A stretch of DNA of 18,756 bases from DASQPA01 sp035644215 (GCA_035644215.1 DASQPA010000060.1:1-18756), one strand, 5' to 3'; positions 1-8,642 are shown, counted from the first letter of the stretch. The notes: generated from the sequence alone by a model not told the origin. Numbers and translations: made by a program.

Positions 1-3000
1 ATCTGGTTGGCGAAGAGGGTGACCGGCAGGCTCCCCTCCAGGTCCTCCAGCACGAAGCGGCCCATCAGCCGGCCGGCGTTGGGGCCGCTCTTGATCTTCA
101 CCCGGCGCAGAGCGGAGACCATGCCGCCCACCGTGGCCGGCCCCTCGAAGCCCTCGCCGAAGTCGCCCGTGGTGTGGGTGGCGAGCCGCCGCAGCACCTC
201 CTCGTGCTCGGACATGGGGTTGCCGGTCAGGTAGAAGCCCAGGGTCTCCTTCTCGTAGCGCAGCCGCTCGCGCTCCGGCCAGGGCGCCGTTGCCGGGTCG
301 GGCGCCGGCTCCATGCCGTTCGACCCGCCCCCCATGCCGCCGCCCCCGAAAAGGCTCCCCTGCCCCACCTCGCGCTCCTGGCGCCGCCGGCCGGCATAGT
401 CGAGGATGCGGTCGAGCGCCGCCCAGAGCGCGGCTCTGTGGATGCCCAGCGAGTCGAAGGCGCCGGCCTTGATCAGGCACTCGAAGACCTTGCGATTGGT
501 GAGCCGCGACTCGATCTCGGTCGCGAAGTGGGTGAGGCTCTTGAAGCGTCCCACCCGGCGGCGCGCCGCGAGCACCTCCTCGATCGCCCCCTCCCCCACT
601 CCCTTCACCCCGCCGAGGCCGAAACGGATCGTACCTCCCACCACGGTGAACGGATAGTTGCTCTCGTTCAGGTCGGGCGGCAGGATGGCGATCCCCATGT
701 TGCGGCACTCGGCCATGTATTTGGCGATCGAGTCCGAGCTCGACAGCTCGGAGTTGAGCATCGCCGCCATGAAGGCCACCGGGTAGTGGGCTTTGAGGTA
801 CGCCGTCTTGTAGGCCAGCATGGCGTAGGCCACGCTGTGGCTCTTGTTGAAGCCGTAGCCGGCGAAGGGCTCGATGTACTCCCAGAGCTCCGCCGCCTTC
901 TCGCGCGGCGTGCCGCGGGCGGCGGCCCCGGCGACGAACTTCTCCTTCTGCTGGGCCATGACCTCGACGTTCTTCTTGCCCATGGCCTTCCGGAGCACGT
1001 CGGCCTCGGCCATGGTGAAACCGGAGACGGCGACGGCGATCAGCATCACCTGCTCCTGGTAGACGATGACCCCGTAGGTCTCCTCCAGGATCTCCTGGGT
1101 CTCGGGCAGGATGTACTTGACCTTCTTCTTGCCGAGCTTCCTCTGGATGTACTCCTCGACCATGCCGACCGAGAGCGCGCCCGGCCGGTAGAGGGCGTTG
1201 AAGGCCGCCAGGTCCTCGAACTTCGAGGGCCGCGCCCGCCGCAGCAGATCGGTCATGCCGCGCGATTCAAACTGGAAGATGCCGGAGGTCCGCCCGTCGC
1301 AGAAGAGCTTGAACACCTCGGGGTCGTCGAGCGGCACGTTGTCGAGGTCCAGGTCGATCCCCTGGAGGCGCAGGATCTTGACCGCGTCGTCGATCACCGT
1401 GAGCGTGCGTAACCCGAGGAAGTCCATCTTGAGGAGGCCGAGCTTCTCGATGACCGTCATGTCCCACTGGGTCATGATCTGCTCTTCGTCCCCCTTGGTG
1501 ACCTTGTAGAGTGGCACCAGGTCGTCCAGGGGACGGGGGGTGATCACGACGCCGGCGGCGTGCACCGAGGCGTGGCGGGTCAGGCCCTCCAGGCGGCTCC
1601 CCACCTCGACGATCCGCCGGACCTCGGGGTCGCTCGCCACCTCCTGCTTGAGGGCGTCGATCTCCTTGGCCGCCTCGGCGAGCGACTTGGTCATGTCGGG
1701 GAGGAGCTTGGCGATGCGGTCGACCTTGGCGTAGGGGACCCCCATCACCCGGCCGACGTCCCGGATCACCGCTTTGGCCGCGAGCGTCCCGAAGGTGATG
1801 ATCTGGGCCACCCGGTCGCGGCCGTACTTCTCGCCGACGTAATGGATGACCTCGCCCCTTCTGCGCATGCAGAAGTCGATGTCGATGTCGGGCATGCTGA
1901 TGCGCTCGGGGTTCAGGAAGCGCTCGAAGAGGAGGTCGTACTGCAAGGGATCGATGTCGGTGATGCGCAGAGCGTAGGAGACGACCGAGCCGGCCGCCGA
2001 GCCGCGCCCCGGCCCGACCGGGATGTCGTGCTCGCGCGAGTAGCGGATGAAGTCCCAGACGACCAGGAAGTAGCCCGGGAAGCCCATCTTCTTGATGACG
2101 CCGATCTCGAACTCCAGGCGCTGGCGGTAGAGCTCGTCCGGCGACTTGACGAGCCCCTGGGCGCGGCGCTTGCGGATCTCGGCCAGGCGCTCGTCGAGGC
2201 CCGCCCGCGCCACCTTCTCGAAGTAGCCGTCCAGGGTCTCGCCCGCGGGGACGGGGAACTCGGGGAGGTGGAACGTGCCGGTCGGGATCACCAGGTTGCA
2301 GCGCTCGGCGATCGCCAGGGTGTTCTCGATCGCCGCGTGGTCGTCGGGGAAGATCTCGTGCATCTCGGTCGCCGACTTCATGTAGAAGTTGTCCGAGGCG
2401 TATTTCAGCCGGTCGGTGTCGGCGACGTTCCTCTGGGTGCCGATGCAGAGCAGGACGTCGTGGGCGAAGGCGTCGTCCTTCTTCAGGTAGTGGCAGTCGT
2501 TCGACACCACCAGGGGGATGCCGGTCCGCGCCGAGATCCGCCGCAGCACCTCGTTGGCCAGGCGCTGCTCGGGGATCCCGTGGTCCTGCATCTCCAGATA
2601 GAAGTTCCCCTCCCCGAAGATCTCCAGGAACTCGCGCGCCGTGGCCTCGGCCTCTTTCTCCCGGCGATGGACGATCTGCTCGTTGATCTCACCTTTCAGG
2701 CAGGCCGAGAGGCAGATCAATCCCTCGCTGTGTTTCCGCAGCAGCTCCTTGTCCACCCGTGGCTTGTAGTAGAAGCCCTCCAGGAAGGAGCTGGAGGTGA
2801 GCTTCAATAGGTTCCGGTAGCCGGTTTCGTTTCGGGCCAAAAGAACCAGGTGGTTGCTGCTGCCGCGGTTGGGAACGCGCTCCAGGCGGCTCCCCTGCGC
2901 GACGTAGGCTTCCATGCCGAGGATCGGCTTGACCCCGGCGGCCTTCGCCCGGTTGTAGAACTCGATGGCGCCGAACATGTTGCCATGGTCGGTCAAGGCG

Positions 3001-3110
3001 AGCGCCGGCATCCGCGCCTCGGCCGCGGCGGCGATGACGTCGTCCAGGCGGTTGGCGCCGTCCAGGAGGCTGTACTGGGTGTGCAGGTGGAGGTGAACGA
3101 AGTCGGACAT
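1..3110 (-). CDS. dnaE: DNA polymerase III alpha subunit, PHP-containing DnaE type (3' end cut by window)
   Basis: Catalytic subunit of the replicative DNA polymerase. The frame is open from ATG at 3110 through the window edge (about 1036 residues of a usual ~1150); the missing part is the C-terminal end of the OB/tau-binding region. I checked the frame at the start, middle and left edge and saw no frameshift. The N-terminal PHP domain begins with HLHLHTQYSLLDG. The polymerase core has PGRGSAAGS (around residue 370) and PDIDIDF with catalytic Asp408 and Asp410. The third catalytic Asp is D563 in MDFLGLRTLT. The partial OB-fold reads GRFVLEDLEGSLPVTLFANQ at the edge. PHP metal ligands H8, H10, D17, H42, E67, H87, C137, D205 and H207 are all present, unlike E. 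coli DnaE. The gene lies 152 nt downstream of pgsA, separated by a repeat hairpin. No clear Shine-Dalgarno is visible. Identification is very secure. Confidence 0.97.
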   Translation of the reverse strand, partial: MSDFVHLHLHTQYSLLDGANRLDDVIAAAAEARMPALALTDHGNMFGAIEFYNRAKAAGVKPILGMEAYVAQGSRLERVPNRGSSNHLVLLARNETGYRNLLKLTSSSFLEGFYYKPRVDKELLRKHSEGLICLSACLKGEINEQIVHRREKEAEATAREFLEIFGEGNFYLEMQDHGIPEQRLANEVLRRISARTGIPLVVSNDCHYLKKDDAFAHDVLLCIGTQRNVADTDRLKYASDNFYMKSATEMHEIFPDDHAAIENTLAIAERCNLVIPTGTFHLPEFPVPAGETLDGYFEKVARAGLDERLAEIRKRRAQGLVKSPDELYRQRLEFEIGVIKKMGFPGYFLVVWDFIRYSREHDIPVGPGRGSAAGSVVSYALRITDIDPLQYDLLFERFLNPERISMPDIDIDFCMRRRGEVIHYVGEKYGRDRVAQIITFGTLAAKAVIRDVGRVMGVPYAKVDRIAKLLPDMTKSLAEAAKEIDALKQEVASDPEVRRIVEVGSRLEGLTRHASVHAAGVVITPRPLDDLVPLYKVTKGDEEQIMTQWDMTVIEKLGLLKMDFLGLRTLTVIDDAVKILRLQGIDLDLDNVPLDDPEVFKLFCDGRTSGIFQFESRGMTDLLRRARPSKFEDLAAFNALYRPGALSVGMVEEYIQRKLGKKKVKYILPETQEILEETYGVIVYQEQVMLIAVAVSGFTMAEADVLRKAMGKKNVEVMAQQKEKFVAGAAARGTPREKAAELWEYIEPFAGYGFNKSHSVAYAMLAYKTAYLKAHYPVAFMAAMLNSELSSSDSIAKYMAECRNMGIAILPPDLNESNYPFTVVGGTIRFGLGGVKGVGEGAIEEVLAARRRVGRFKSLTHFATEIESRLTNRKVFECLIKAGAFDSLGIHRAALWAALDRILDYAGRRRQEREVGQGSLFGGGGMGGGSNGMEPAPDPATAPWPERERLRYEKETLGFYLTGNPMSEHEEVLRRLATHTTGDFGEGFEGPATVGGMVSALRRVKIKSGPNAGRLMGRFVLEDLEGSLPVTLFANQ

Positions 3111-3141
3111 CGGTAGGACGATGGTAGCAGATGCGGGGGGA

Positions 3142-3243
3142 CACGGACGACACCGACAAACACGGACTCTCCACGGACTTTCACGGACGAGATGCCGGCC
3201 TCCGCCGTCCGTGCTCGTCGGTGTTCCGTCCGTGTTCGTCCGT
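3142..3243. repeat. CACGGAC heptamer repeats forming an imperfect inverted repeat between pgsA and dnaE
   Basis: CACGGAC occurs at 3142-3148, 3161-3167, 3172-3178 and 3182-3188. Its complement GTCCGTG occurs at 3207-3213 and 3228-3234, with a degenerate copy (GTCCGTT) ending near 3244. CACCGAC (3151-3157) pairs with GTCGGTG (3217-3223). The left block 3142-3167 can therefore pair with 3207-3234 as three 7-bp helices separated by small internal loops. No reading frame explains this. On the minus transcript it would form a hairpin after pgsA and before dnaE, so it could act as a transcription attenuator or RNA-stability element, or simply be a dispersed intergenic repeat. The function is inference. 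Confidence 0.75.
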
Positions 3244-3262
3244 TTCCCGGACTACCCGGGGA

Positions 3263-3820
3263 CTACCCCTTGTCCCGTTCCCCGACCAACCGACGGTGGA
3301 CGCGCCAGACGTAGTCGAGCCCCGAGGCGAGGGTGAGACCGGCGACCAGGTAGACCATGCCGAGCACCACCGGCTCCAGGTCGTGGAGGAGGCCGGAGAG
3401 GAGCACCACCGCGACCGCCGCGACCTGGAAGACGGTGGTGATCTTCGACAGCACCGACGGCGGGAAGCGCTTCACCCCCTGGGCGAGGTAGAGCACCAGG
3501 GCGACCGCGACGAGCAGCACGTCGCGGGCGATGACCAGCACCGTCACCCAGACCGGGATCGGCGTGCCGTGGTGCAGGCTCGGGATGGAGAGACCGACGT
3601 AGGCCGAGGTCAGGAGGAGCTTGTCGGCGATCGGGTCGAGGTAGGAGCCCAAGAGCGACTGCTGCTTCCAGAGGCGGGCGATGGCGCCGTCGAGCGCGTC
3701 GGTGACCCCGGCGGCGAGGAAGATCCAGAGGGCACGGCGAGGCTCGCCCTCAAAGATCGCGATGAGGAAGAACGGCACCAGCCCCATGCGGAGCAACGAC
3801 AGGAGGTTGGGGATGGTCAT
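3263..3820 (-). CDS. pgsA: CDP-diacylglycerol--glycerol-3-phosphate 3-phosphatidyltransferase
   Basis: Integral membrane enzyme making phosphatidylglycerol phosphate from CDP-diacylglycerol and glycerol-3-phosphate, the committed step to phosphatidylglycerol and cardiolipin. At 185 aa it has the usual family size. The CDP-alcohol phosphotransferase signature D-x2-DG-x2-AR-x8-G-x3-D-x3-D is complete: D41, D44, G45, A48, R49, G58, D62 and D66. The N-terminus MTIPNLLSLLRM is typical of PgsA, and several hydrophobic segments follow the signature. The start ATG overlaps the stop of the upstream lipoprotein gene by 4 nt (ATGA), which indicates translational coupling. Other CDP-alcohol phosphotransferases (PssA, cardiolipin synthase type) are possible, but the N-terminus and length favour PgsA. 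Confidence 0.93.
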   Translation of the reverse strand: MTIPNLLSLLRMGLVPFFLIAIFEGEPRRALWIFLAAGVTDALDGAIARLWKQQSLLGSYLDPIADKLLLTSAYVGLSIPSLHHGTPIPVWVTVLVIARDVLLVAVALVLYLAQGVKRFPPSVLSKITTVFQVAAVAVVLLSGLLHDLEPVVLGMVYLVAGLTLASGLDYVWRVHRRLVGERDKG

Positions 3821-5205
3821 GCGCGGCCGAGGAGGACCAGGGTGCGGCGGAGGAGCTCCACGACGTCCGCGCCGGAGAGCGGGTCGCTCGACTGGCAGTC
3901 CTCGTCTTCGGGAAGGAGGCCGCAGCGCTGGGCCGCCTCGCAGGTCGAGCGCTGGTCGCCCAGGCAGGCGGGGGGGGTGCCGTAGCGCGACAGCAGACGG
4001 ACGATGCTCTTGAGAGCGGTGACCCGCCGGAGCGGCGCCCCGGGTGAGAAGCGGTGGAGGGTCTCGTCGACCTCGATCAGCCCCAGGTTGACCACCCGCA
4101 CGATCTCCTCGCGCTGGGGGTGGTCCAGGACGTCGGTCGCGATCCGCCCCTCGGAGGGCTTGCCGTAGCGAACCTCGGGGACGAGCCAGAAGAGGAGGAC
4201 CGCCAGGTCGGCGCGGTTGAGCTCGGGCTTCGCCGCCACCTCGCGCACCTTGGCGGGCAGGAGGGAGAGGCGCCAGAGGAACTTGGCGGCGCCGAGCCGG
4301 GCGGCGATCTGCGGGTCCTGCGGGTTCTTGTCGGCAAGGCTCTGGATGATCTTCAGCCCGACCGCGGGGTCGCCCACCGCCAGCTCGAGCTCGGAGCGCC
4401 GCTCGAGGATCTCCCGGTCCGCCGGCCGGCGCTCGGCGAGCCCCTGGATCGCCGCGAGCTCCGCCCGGCGGTCGCCCTTCGCCACGGCCAGCGCGCGCGC
4501 CGCCTCGAAGGTCGCGGCTTCGGCCGGAGCCCAGGCCTGGAGCAGGGTGAGCTCGCGGCCTGCCGCGTCCAGGTCGTTGCCGGCCAGAGCCGCGCGCAGG
4601 CGGTTGCCGACGATCTCGACCGCCCGCGGGTGGAGCTCCCCGGCACGCCGTAGGGCGAGGGCGTTCTTCGCCGCCACCGCCCGGTAGGCGGCATAGGCGA
4701 GCGGCAGGTCGCCGCCGAGCTCGGCGGCGCGGCCGAGGACCATCTGGCTCGCGGTGTAGGTGGGGATGGCGTCGCCCACCGGTAGGAGGAGGGCGACGAT
4801 CTCTTTGCGCTCGCCGGGCTCCGCGGCCACGAAGTCGGCCTGGGCGGCGAGCACCTTGGCCGGAGGGAACTCGGGGTCACCCTGAGCGAGGTCCCTGGCG
4901 AGGCTCCGCGCCGCCTCGATCGCCGCCGGATCGGCCTCCTCGATCAGCTCCCGGTGGGCGCGCGCGATGCGCTCCCGCCGTTCGGGGCTGATCGCCGCCG
5001 CGTAGCCTTCGAGCGGATCGAGCAGGTATCCCCGCTCCGCCGCGGCCACGCCGTGCGGCGCGGCCTCCGGGGGTCGGGGCGCCGGAGCTGGGGCGGTCGT
5101 GCAGGCACTTCCGAGCAGCAGGGCCAGGGCGCCGGCCAGGCCGGCGACGGCTCCGGTCCCCCTACGACTTCGCGGCCGGAGCCGTCGAGATGGTGACGAT
5201 GGCAT
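3817..5205 (-). CDS. Putative lipoprotein with TPR-like helical repeats, function unknown
   Basis: 462 aa. I do not recognise a named family. The N-terminus is basic (several Arg in residues 7-15), followed by a hydrophobic Ala/Leu stretch and Cys35 in LLGSAC, a plausible but imperfect lipobox, then an Ala/Pro-rich linker (TTAPAPAPRPPEAAP). Residues about 60-330 are amphipathic helices rich in Ala/Leu with tetratricopeptide character (for example PLAYAAYRAVAAKNALALRRAG). The C-terminus has four Cys (in PPACLGDQRSTCEAAQRCGL and EDCQSSDP) that could form disulphides outside the cytoplasm. The ATG at 5205 lies inside hfq, overlapping it by 44 nt, with no evident Shine-Dalgarno. No ATG, GTG or TTG lies between the hfq stop and the hydrophobic segment, so this start is the best available. 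It shares a 4-nt overlap with pgsA. It may be an outer-membrane or periplasmic scaffold; that is inference. Confidence 0.78.
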   Translation of the reverse strand: MPSSPSRRLRPRSRRGTGAVAGLAGALALLLGSACTTAPAPAPRPPEAAPHGVAAAERGYLLDPLEGYAAAISPERRERIARAHRELIEEADPAAIEAARSLARDLAQGDPEFPPAKVLAAQADFVAAEPGERKEIVALLLPVGDAIPTYTASQMVLGRAAELGGDLPLAYAAYRAVAAKNALALRRAGELHPRAVEIVGNRLRAALAGNDLDAAGRELTLLQAWAPAEAATFEAARALAVAKGDRRAELAAIQGLAERRPADREILERRSELELAVGDPAVGLKIIQSLADKNPQDPQIAARLGAAKFLWRLSLLPAKVREVAAKPELNRADLAVLLFWLVPEVRYGKPSEGRIATDVLDHPQREEIVRVVNLGLIEVDETLHRFSPGAPLRRVTALKSIVRLLSRYGTPPACLGDQRSTCEAAQRCGLLPEDEDCQSSDPLSGADVVELLRRTLVLLGRA

Positions 5206-5380
5206 GTTTGTAGATCAGGATCTCCTTCCCCTCGCTCTCCAAGACCACGGCGAAGCGGTCGAAGCGTTTGAGCCGGCCCAGGAGCTGGCGCCCCGTGACC
5301 AGCTCGACGACCATCGTCTGCCCTTCCTTGAGGCTCTGGAAAAGGTACCCGTCCTGAATGTTGATGTTGTGCTTAGGCAT
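5162..5380 (-). CDS. hfq: RNA chaperone Hfq
   Basis: 72-aa Sm-like protein that forms a hexameric ring and pairs small RNAs with mRNAs. The N-terminus NINIQDGYLFQSLKEGQT carries Q9 and D10, matching E. coli Q8/D9 of the proximal U-binding pocket. The Sm1 region includes VELVTGRQLLGRLKRFDRFAVVL. The diagnostic Sm2 motif is YKHAIVTIS (Y57, K58, H59), where the family norm is YKHAIST. The acidic/disordered C-terminal tail seen in gammaproteobacteria is absent. The ATG overlaps the end of miaA by 8 nt and has a good ribosome site (GGGAGA) inside miaA. The miaA-hfq pair is a classic conserved arrangement. Its own 3' end overlaps the next gene by 44 nt. Confidence 0.95.
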   Translation of the reverse strand: MPKHNINIQDGYLFQSLKEGQTMVVELVTGRQLLGRLKRFDRFAVVLESEGKEILIYKHAIVTISTAPAAKS

Positions 5381-6314
5381 TGGATCTCCCGAGACCGCTA
5401 CGCTCTACGTGTTCAAGGACTGCTGCGATCCTACCCTCCAGATCCTGGACTGCGAACCAGGTGACGTCGGGCTCTTTCCGAAACCATGTCTCCTGCCGCT
5501 TGGCGAAGCGGCGCGTGGCCTGGATCGTCTCACTTGTAGCTCGCTCGAGAGACCATTCCCCCCTCACATGGAGCACGAGCTGGCGATAGCCGATGGCCTG
5601 GAAGGCGGGCAGCCGGGGGTCCAGCCCTCGACCGAGCAACGCTTCCACCTCCCGCACCCAGCCCTGTTCCAGCATCCGGGCCACGCGGCCTGCGATTTCA
5701 TCGTATAAGATGCTGCGCGGGACGGTCAAACCGGCAGTTATCGCTGAGATACCTTTTTTTCCAAAGGGTTGACCGGCGATCCACGCCGAAAGCGGGCGGC
5801 CGGAAACCAGTGCCACCTCCAGCGCCCGCAGGACCCGCTGGGTATCGCCCGGGGCGAGGCGGGCCGCGGTCGCCGGATCGCGGCGGGCGAGCTCGGCGGA
5901 AAGAGTCGGCAGGCCCTCCGTGGTGAGGCGGTCGCGAAGCTCCCGCCGCACCTCCGGATCGCCCGGCGGGGTGGGGCTGATCCCGGCGAGCAGGGCACGC
6001 AGGTAGAGACCGCTGCCGCCGACGACGATGGGCAGCCGCCCCCGTCCCTCGATCGCCGCCAGGGCCTCCCCCGCCCGGCGGGCGAACTCCCCCGCCGAGT
6101 AGCGCTCGGTCGGCTCCAGGACGTCGATCAGGTGGTGCGGCACCCGCAGGCGCTCCGCAGGCCCCGGCTTGGCGGTGCCGACGTCGAAGCCGCGATAGGC
6201 CTGGAGGGCGTCGGCGCTGACGATCTCCCCGCCCAGCCGTTCGGCTAGGGCGAGCGCCAGGGCGCTCTTGCCGGTCGCGGTGGCGCCGACGATGGCGAGG
6301 ATCGGGCGGGGCAT
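5373..6314 (-). CDS. miaA: tRNA dimethylallyltransferase
   Basis: Transfers a dimethylallyl group to N6 of A37 in tRNAs reading UNN codons, the first step of i6A/ms2i6A synthesis. At 313 aa it has normal length. The Walker A loop is GATATGKS (residues 10-17). The substrate region SADALQAYRGFDVGTAKP (33-50) keeps the catalytic Asp (D35), although the family norm is SADSMQVYRGMDIGTAKP. PHHLID, the SAGEFARRA segment, VVGGSGLYLRALL and AIGYRQL follow in the family order. RRFAKRQETWFRK near the C-terminus is the usual tRNA-binding basic stretch. The gene starts 36 nt after comEC and overlaps hfq by 8 nt. No strong Shine-Dalgarno precedes ATG 6314. Confidence 0.96.
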   Translation of the reverse strand: MPRPILAIVGATATGKSALALALAERLGGEIVSADALQAYRGFDVGTAKPGPAERLRVPHHLIDVLEPTERYSAGEFARRAGEALAAIEGRGRLPIVVGGSGLYLRALLAGISPTPPGDPEVRRELRDRLTTEGLPTLSAELARRDPATAARLAPGDTQRVLRALEVALVSGRPLSAWIAGQPFGKKGISAITAGLTVPRSILYDEIAGRVARMLEQGWVREVEALLGRGLDPRLPAFQAIGYRQLVLHVRGEWSLERATSETIQATRRFAKRQETWFRKEPDVTWFAVQDLEGRIAAVLEHVERSGLGRSNA

Positions 6315-6350
6315 GGGGAGAGAGTGTATAGCGGAGTTGGAGGAGATCCT

Positions 6351-8642
6351 TCACCGCGGCGCTCCCGGCGTCTCGACCCGCATCCTCCCGTCCTGCCCAA
6401 AACGCACCACCACCTCCCCCGACCGATCCGTCCGCAGGACCGGAATCCCGCGCCGGGCGAGGCGGGCCAGCACCGCGGGCGAGGGGTGGTGGTAGGGGTT
6501 GGCGAGGCCCACCGAGACGAGCGCCAGGCGAGGGGAGACGGCGTCCAGGAGGTCGTCGCCCGTCGAGCCGTTGCTGCCGTGGTGGCCCACCTTCAGGAGG
6601 TCGGCCCGCAGGGCGGCGGCGGGCCAGCGGTCGAGCATCTCCGCCTCGGCCTCGCGGCCGGCGTCGCCGGTCAGGATCACCCGCCGGCCGGCCGCCTCGG
6701 CGGCGAGGACGAGCGAGCGCTCGTTGACCTTCCGCTCGTCGCCCGAAGGCTCGCCGGCGTGGAGGACCGCCAGGCGCCAGCGCCCCACCCGCAGCGCCAT
6801 CCCCGGCGCGAGGAGACGGGTGCGCACCCGGGGCAGGGTGAAGAGCTCGCCGGCGCAACCGGTCGCCGGCCAGCCGGGGCCGGTCCACACCGCGTCGACC
6901 GGCAGGTGGGCGGCGAGGTCGGCCAGGCCGCCGCAGTGGTCGCGGTCGGGGTGGGTCATGACGATCGCGTCGAGGTGCCGCACCCCCTCGCCCAGGAGGG
7001 CCGGAAGAAGGACCCGGCCGCCGAAGTCGGCCCCCTCCCAGCCGCCGCCGTCGACCAGCACCGCATGCCGGCCGTCGCGCAGCAGGATCGAGTCGCCCTG
7101 GCCGACGTCCAAGAGAGCCAGCTCCCGGCCGTGCGGCACTCGGAACGGCTGGGCGAGGCCCCAGGCGGCGAGGGCCACCAGAAGAAGACCGGCGAGAGAA
7201 CGGAGCCGGCCGCCCAGCAGGAGGAGGATCAGGCCGGCGGCGAGCGCCGCGGCCACGGGAACGGTGGCGAGGAGCGGCAACGACGGCCAGAGGTGCGGCC
7301 CGGCGGCGGCCGGCCAGCCGTAGGGAGCGGCCAGGGCGTCGAGGACCGGGACGGTGCGAACGGCCAGGGCCGGGGCGGCGATGGCGAGGACGGTCCAGGC
7401 GAGGGAGCCCAGGAGAGAAAGCCCGGTCCAGGGCACGGCGACGAGAGCCGCCAGGGGGGCGAGCACGGGCAGGGAGTGAAAGAGCGGAAGCGCCACGGGG
7501 AGGGCCGTGAGCATCGCCCCGAGGCTGACCGCGAGGGCGGTCCCAAGGCGCAGGGGGAGCCGGTGGAAGCGCCGGGCGAGCGGTGGGGAGAGGAGGACGA
7601 CCCCCGCCGCGGCCGCTGCCGAGAGCGCGAAGGCGGGCCGCTCGACCACCGCCGGGTCCCAGAGGACGAGCAGGGCCACCGCCCAGCCGAGCCCGTTGGC
7701 CGCGGCGGGCGGCCGTTCGAGGGCGAGCGAGAGGAGGGCGAGGAGGGCCATCAGACTGGCGCGGAGGAGCGCCGGGTGGGGGCCGACGAGGAGCAGGTAG
7801 GCGCCGACCGCCACCGCCGCGGGCAGGGGACGCAGCCGCCGCAGGGGCCTCGGCAGGAGGCCACCGAGAATCAAGGCGAGGGCCGCGACCAGGGCCACGT
7901 GGAGGCCGGAGACCGAGAGCAGGTGGGTGAGGCCGGTGGCGGCGAGGCCGCGCCGCCAGGCGAGGGGGAGGTGCGAGGGGTCGCCGAGGACGAGCGCCCG
8001 CGCCAGGGCGAGGCCCGGGCTCTCCGGTCCGGCGGTAGGGGCGGCGGCGGCATAGGCTTCCTCCACTCGTACCCGGAGGCGCGAGGAGAGGCGGTCGAGC
8101 GGCCCCGGTCCCTCCTCGACCCGCAGCAGGAGACGGCTCTTCAATCGCATCCGCCACGGACCGGGCGGCACCGGCACCCGGTTGGCGAAGCCGGGGGAGC
8201 GGTGGAGATAGCCGCGGAGGGCGAGGCGCGAGCCATAGGGGGGCGGCGCCTCGGGACCGGGGAGGTGGACGACGATCTCCAGGCCGGAGACGCCGCCGAC
8301 CTCGATCCGTTCCCCCTGGGCCAGGGAAAGCACCCGGGCGGGGGCGGACCACCCCTCCTCGTCCGGCCGCCAGTGGCCGGAGACGCGGGCCGAGACCTCG
8401 GCCGGGCGCCCGGGATCGATCCGGCGCTCGGGCCGCGCCGGCAGGCCGTGGGTCGCGGCGGCCACCAGCATCCCCGCCGCCAGGGCGGCGAGCGGCGGGC
8501 CGGCCCGCCGGCCCCAGGCGAGGCCCAGGGCGGCGAGCAGGACGAGGAGCGGCAGGGGGAGGAAGGGGAGCTGCAAGGCGAGCCAGGCACCCGCGGCCAG
8601 GGCCGCGGCAGGGACGAGGAGTGGTGCGCTCTGTATGTTCAT
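6351..8642 (-). CDS. comEC: DNA internalization competence protein ComEC/Rec2
   Basis: Inner-membrane channel for uptake of single-stranded DNA during natural transformation. 763 aa, the usual full length. The N-terminal third has hydrophobic helices followed by a soluble DUF4131-like region. The central Competence domain includes ALARALVLGD and TGLTHLLSVSGLHVALVAAL, a strong ComEC signature, and many membrane segments. The C-terminal metallo-beta-lactamase-like domain starts at DVGQGDS (512-518) and has THPDRDH (H564, D566, D568, H569), ILTGDAG and KVGHHGSNGST. Metal-binding residues are intact, so a nuclease role for this domain is plausible. It is the first gene of the leftward set and shares a divergent upstream region with the sulfatase-fold gene. 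No clear ribosome site precedes ATG 8642, so a slightly different start is possible. Confidence 0.94.
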   Translation of the reverse strand: MNIQSAPLLVPAAALAAGAWLALQLPFLPLPLLVLLAALGLAWGRRAGPPLAALAAGMLVAAATHGLPARPERRIDPGRPAEVSARVSGHWRPDEEGWSAPARVLSLAQGERIEVGGVSGLEIVVHLPGPEAPPPYGSRLALRGYLHRSPGFANRVPVPPGPWRMRLKSRLLLRVEEGPGPLDRLSSRLRVRVEEAYAAAAPTAGPESPGLALARALVLGDPSHLPLAWRRGLAATGLTHLLSVSGLHVALVAALALILGGLLPRPLRRLRPLPAAVAVGAYLLLVGPHPALLRASLMALLALLSLALERPPAAANGLGWAVALLVLWDPAVVERPAFALSAAAAAGVVLLSPPLARRFHRLPLRLGTALAVSLGAMLTALPVALPLFHSLPVLAPLAALVAVPWTGLSLLGSLAWTVLAIAAPALAVRTVPVLDALAAPYGWPAAAGPHLWPSLPLLATVPVAAALAAGLILLLLGGRLRSLAGLLLVALAAWGLAQPFRVPHGRELALLDVGQGDSILLRDGRHAVLVDGGGWEGADFGGRVLLPALLGEGVRHLDAIVMTHPDRDHCGGLADLAAHLPVDAVWTGPGWPATGCAGELFTLPRVRTRLLAPGMALRVGRWRLAVLHAGEPSGDERKVNERSLVLAAEAAGRRVILTGDAGREAEAEMLDRWPAAALRADLLKVGHHGSNGSTGDDLLDAVSPRLALVSVGLANPYHHPSPAVLARLARRGIPVLRTDRSGEVVVRFGQDGRMRVETPGAPR

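Noticed and set aside
174..2810. Plus-strand open frames of 412 and 416 aa opposite dnaE
   Set aside because: Antisense shadows of dnaE rich in His, Arg, Asp, Gly and Leu, with no recognisable domain.
5698..8352. 884-aa minus-strand open frame over comEC and miaA
   Set aside because: Extreme Pro/Arg/Gly composition and no domains; it is an alternative frame of comEC and miaA, which have clear family motifs. Open antiframes are expected at this GC content.
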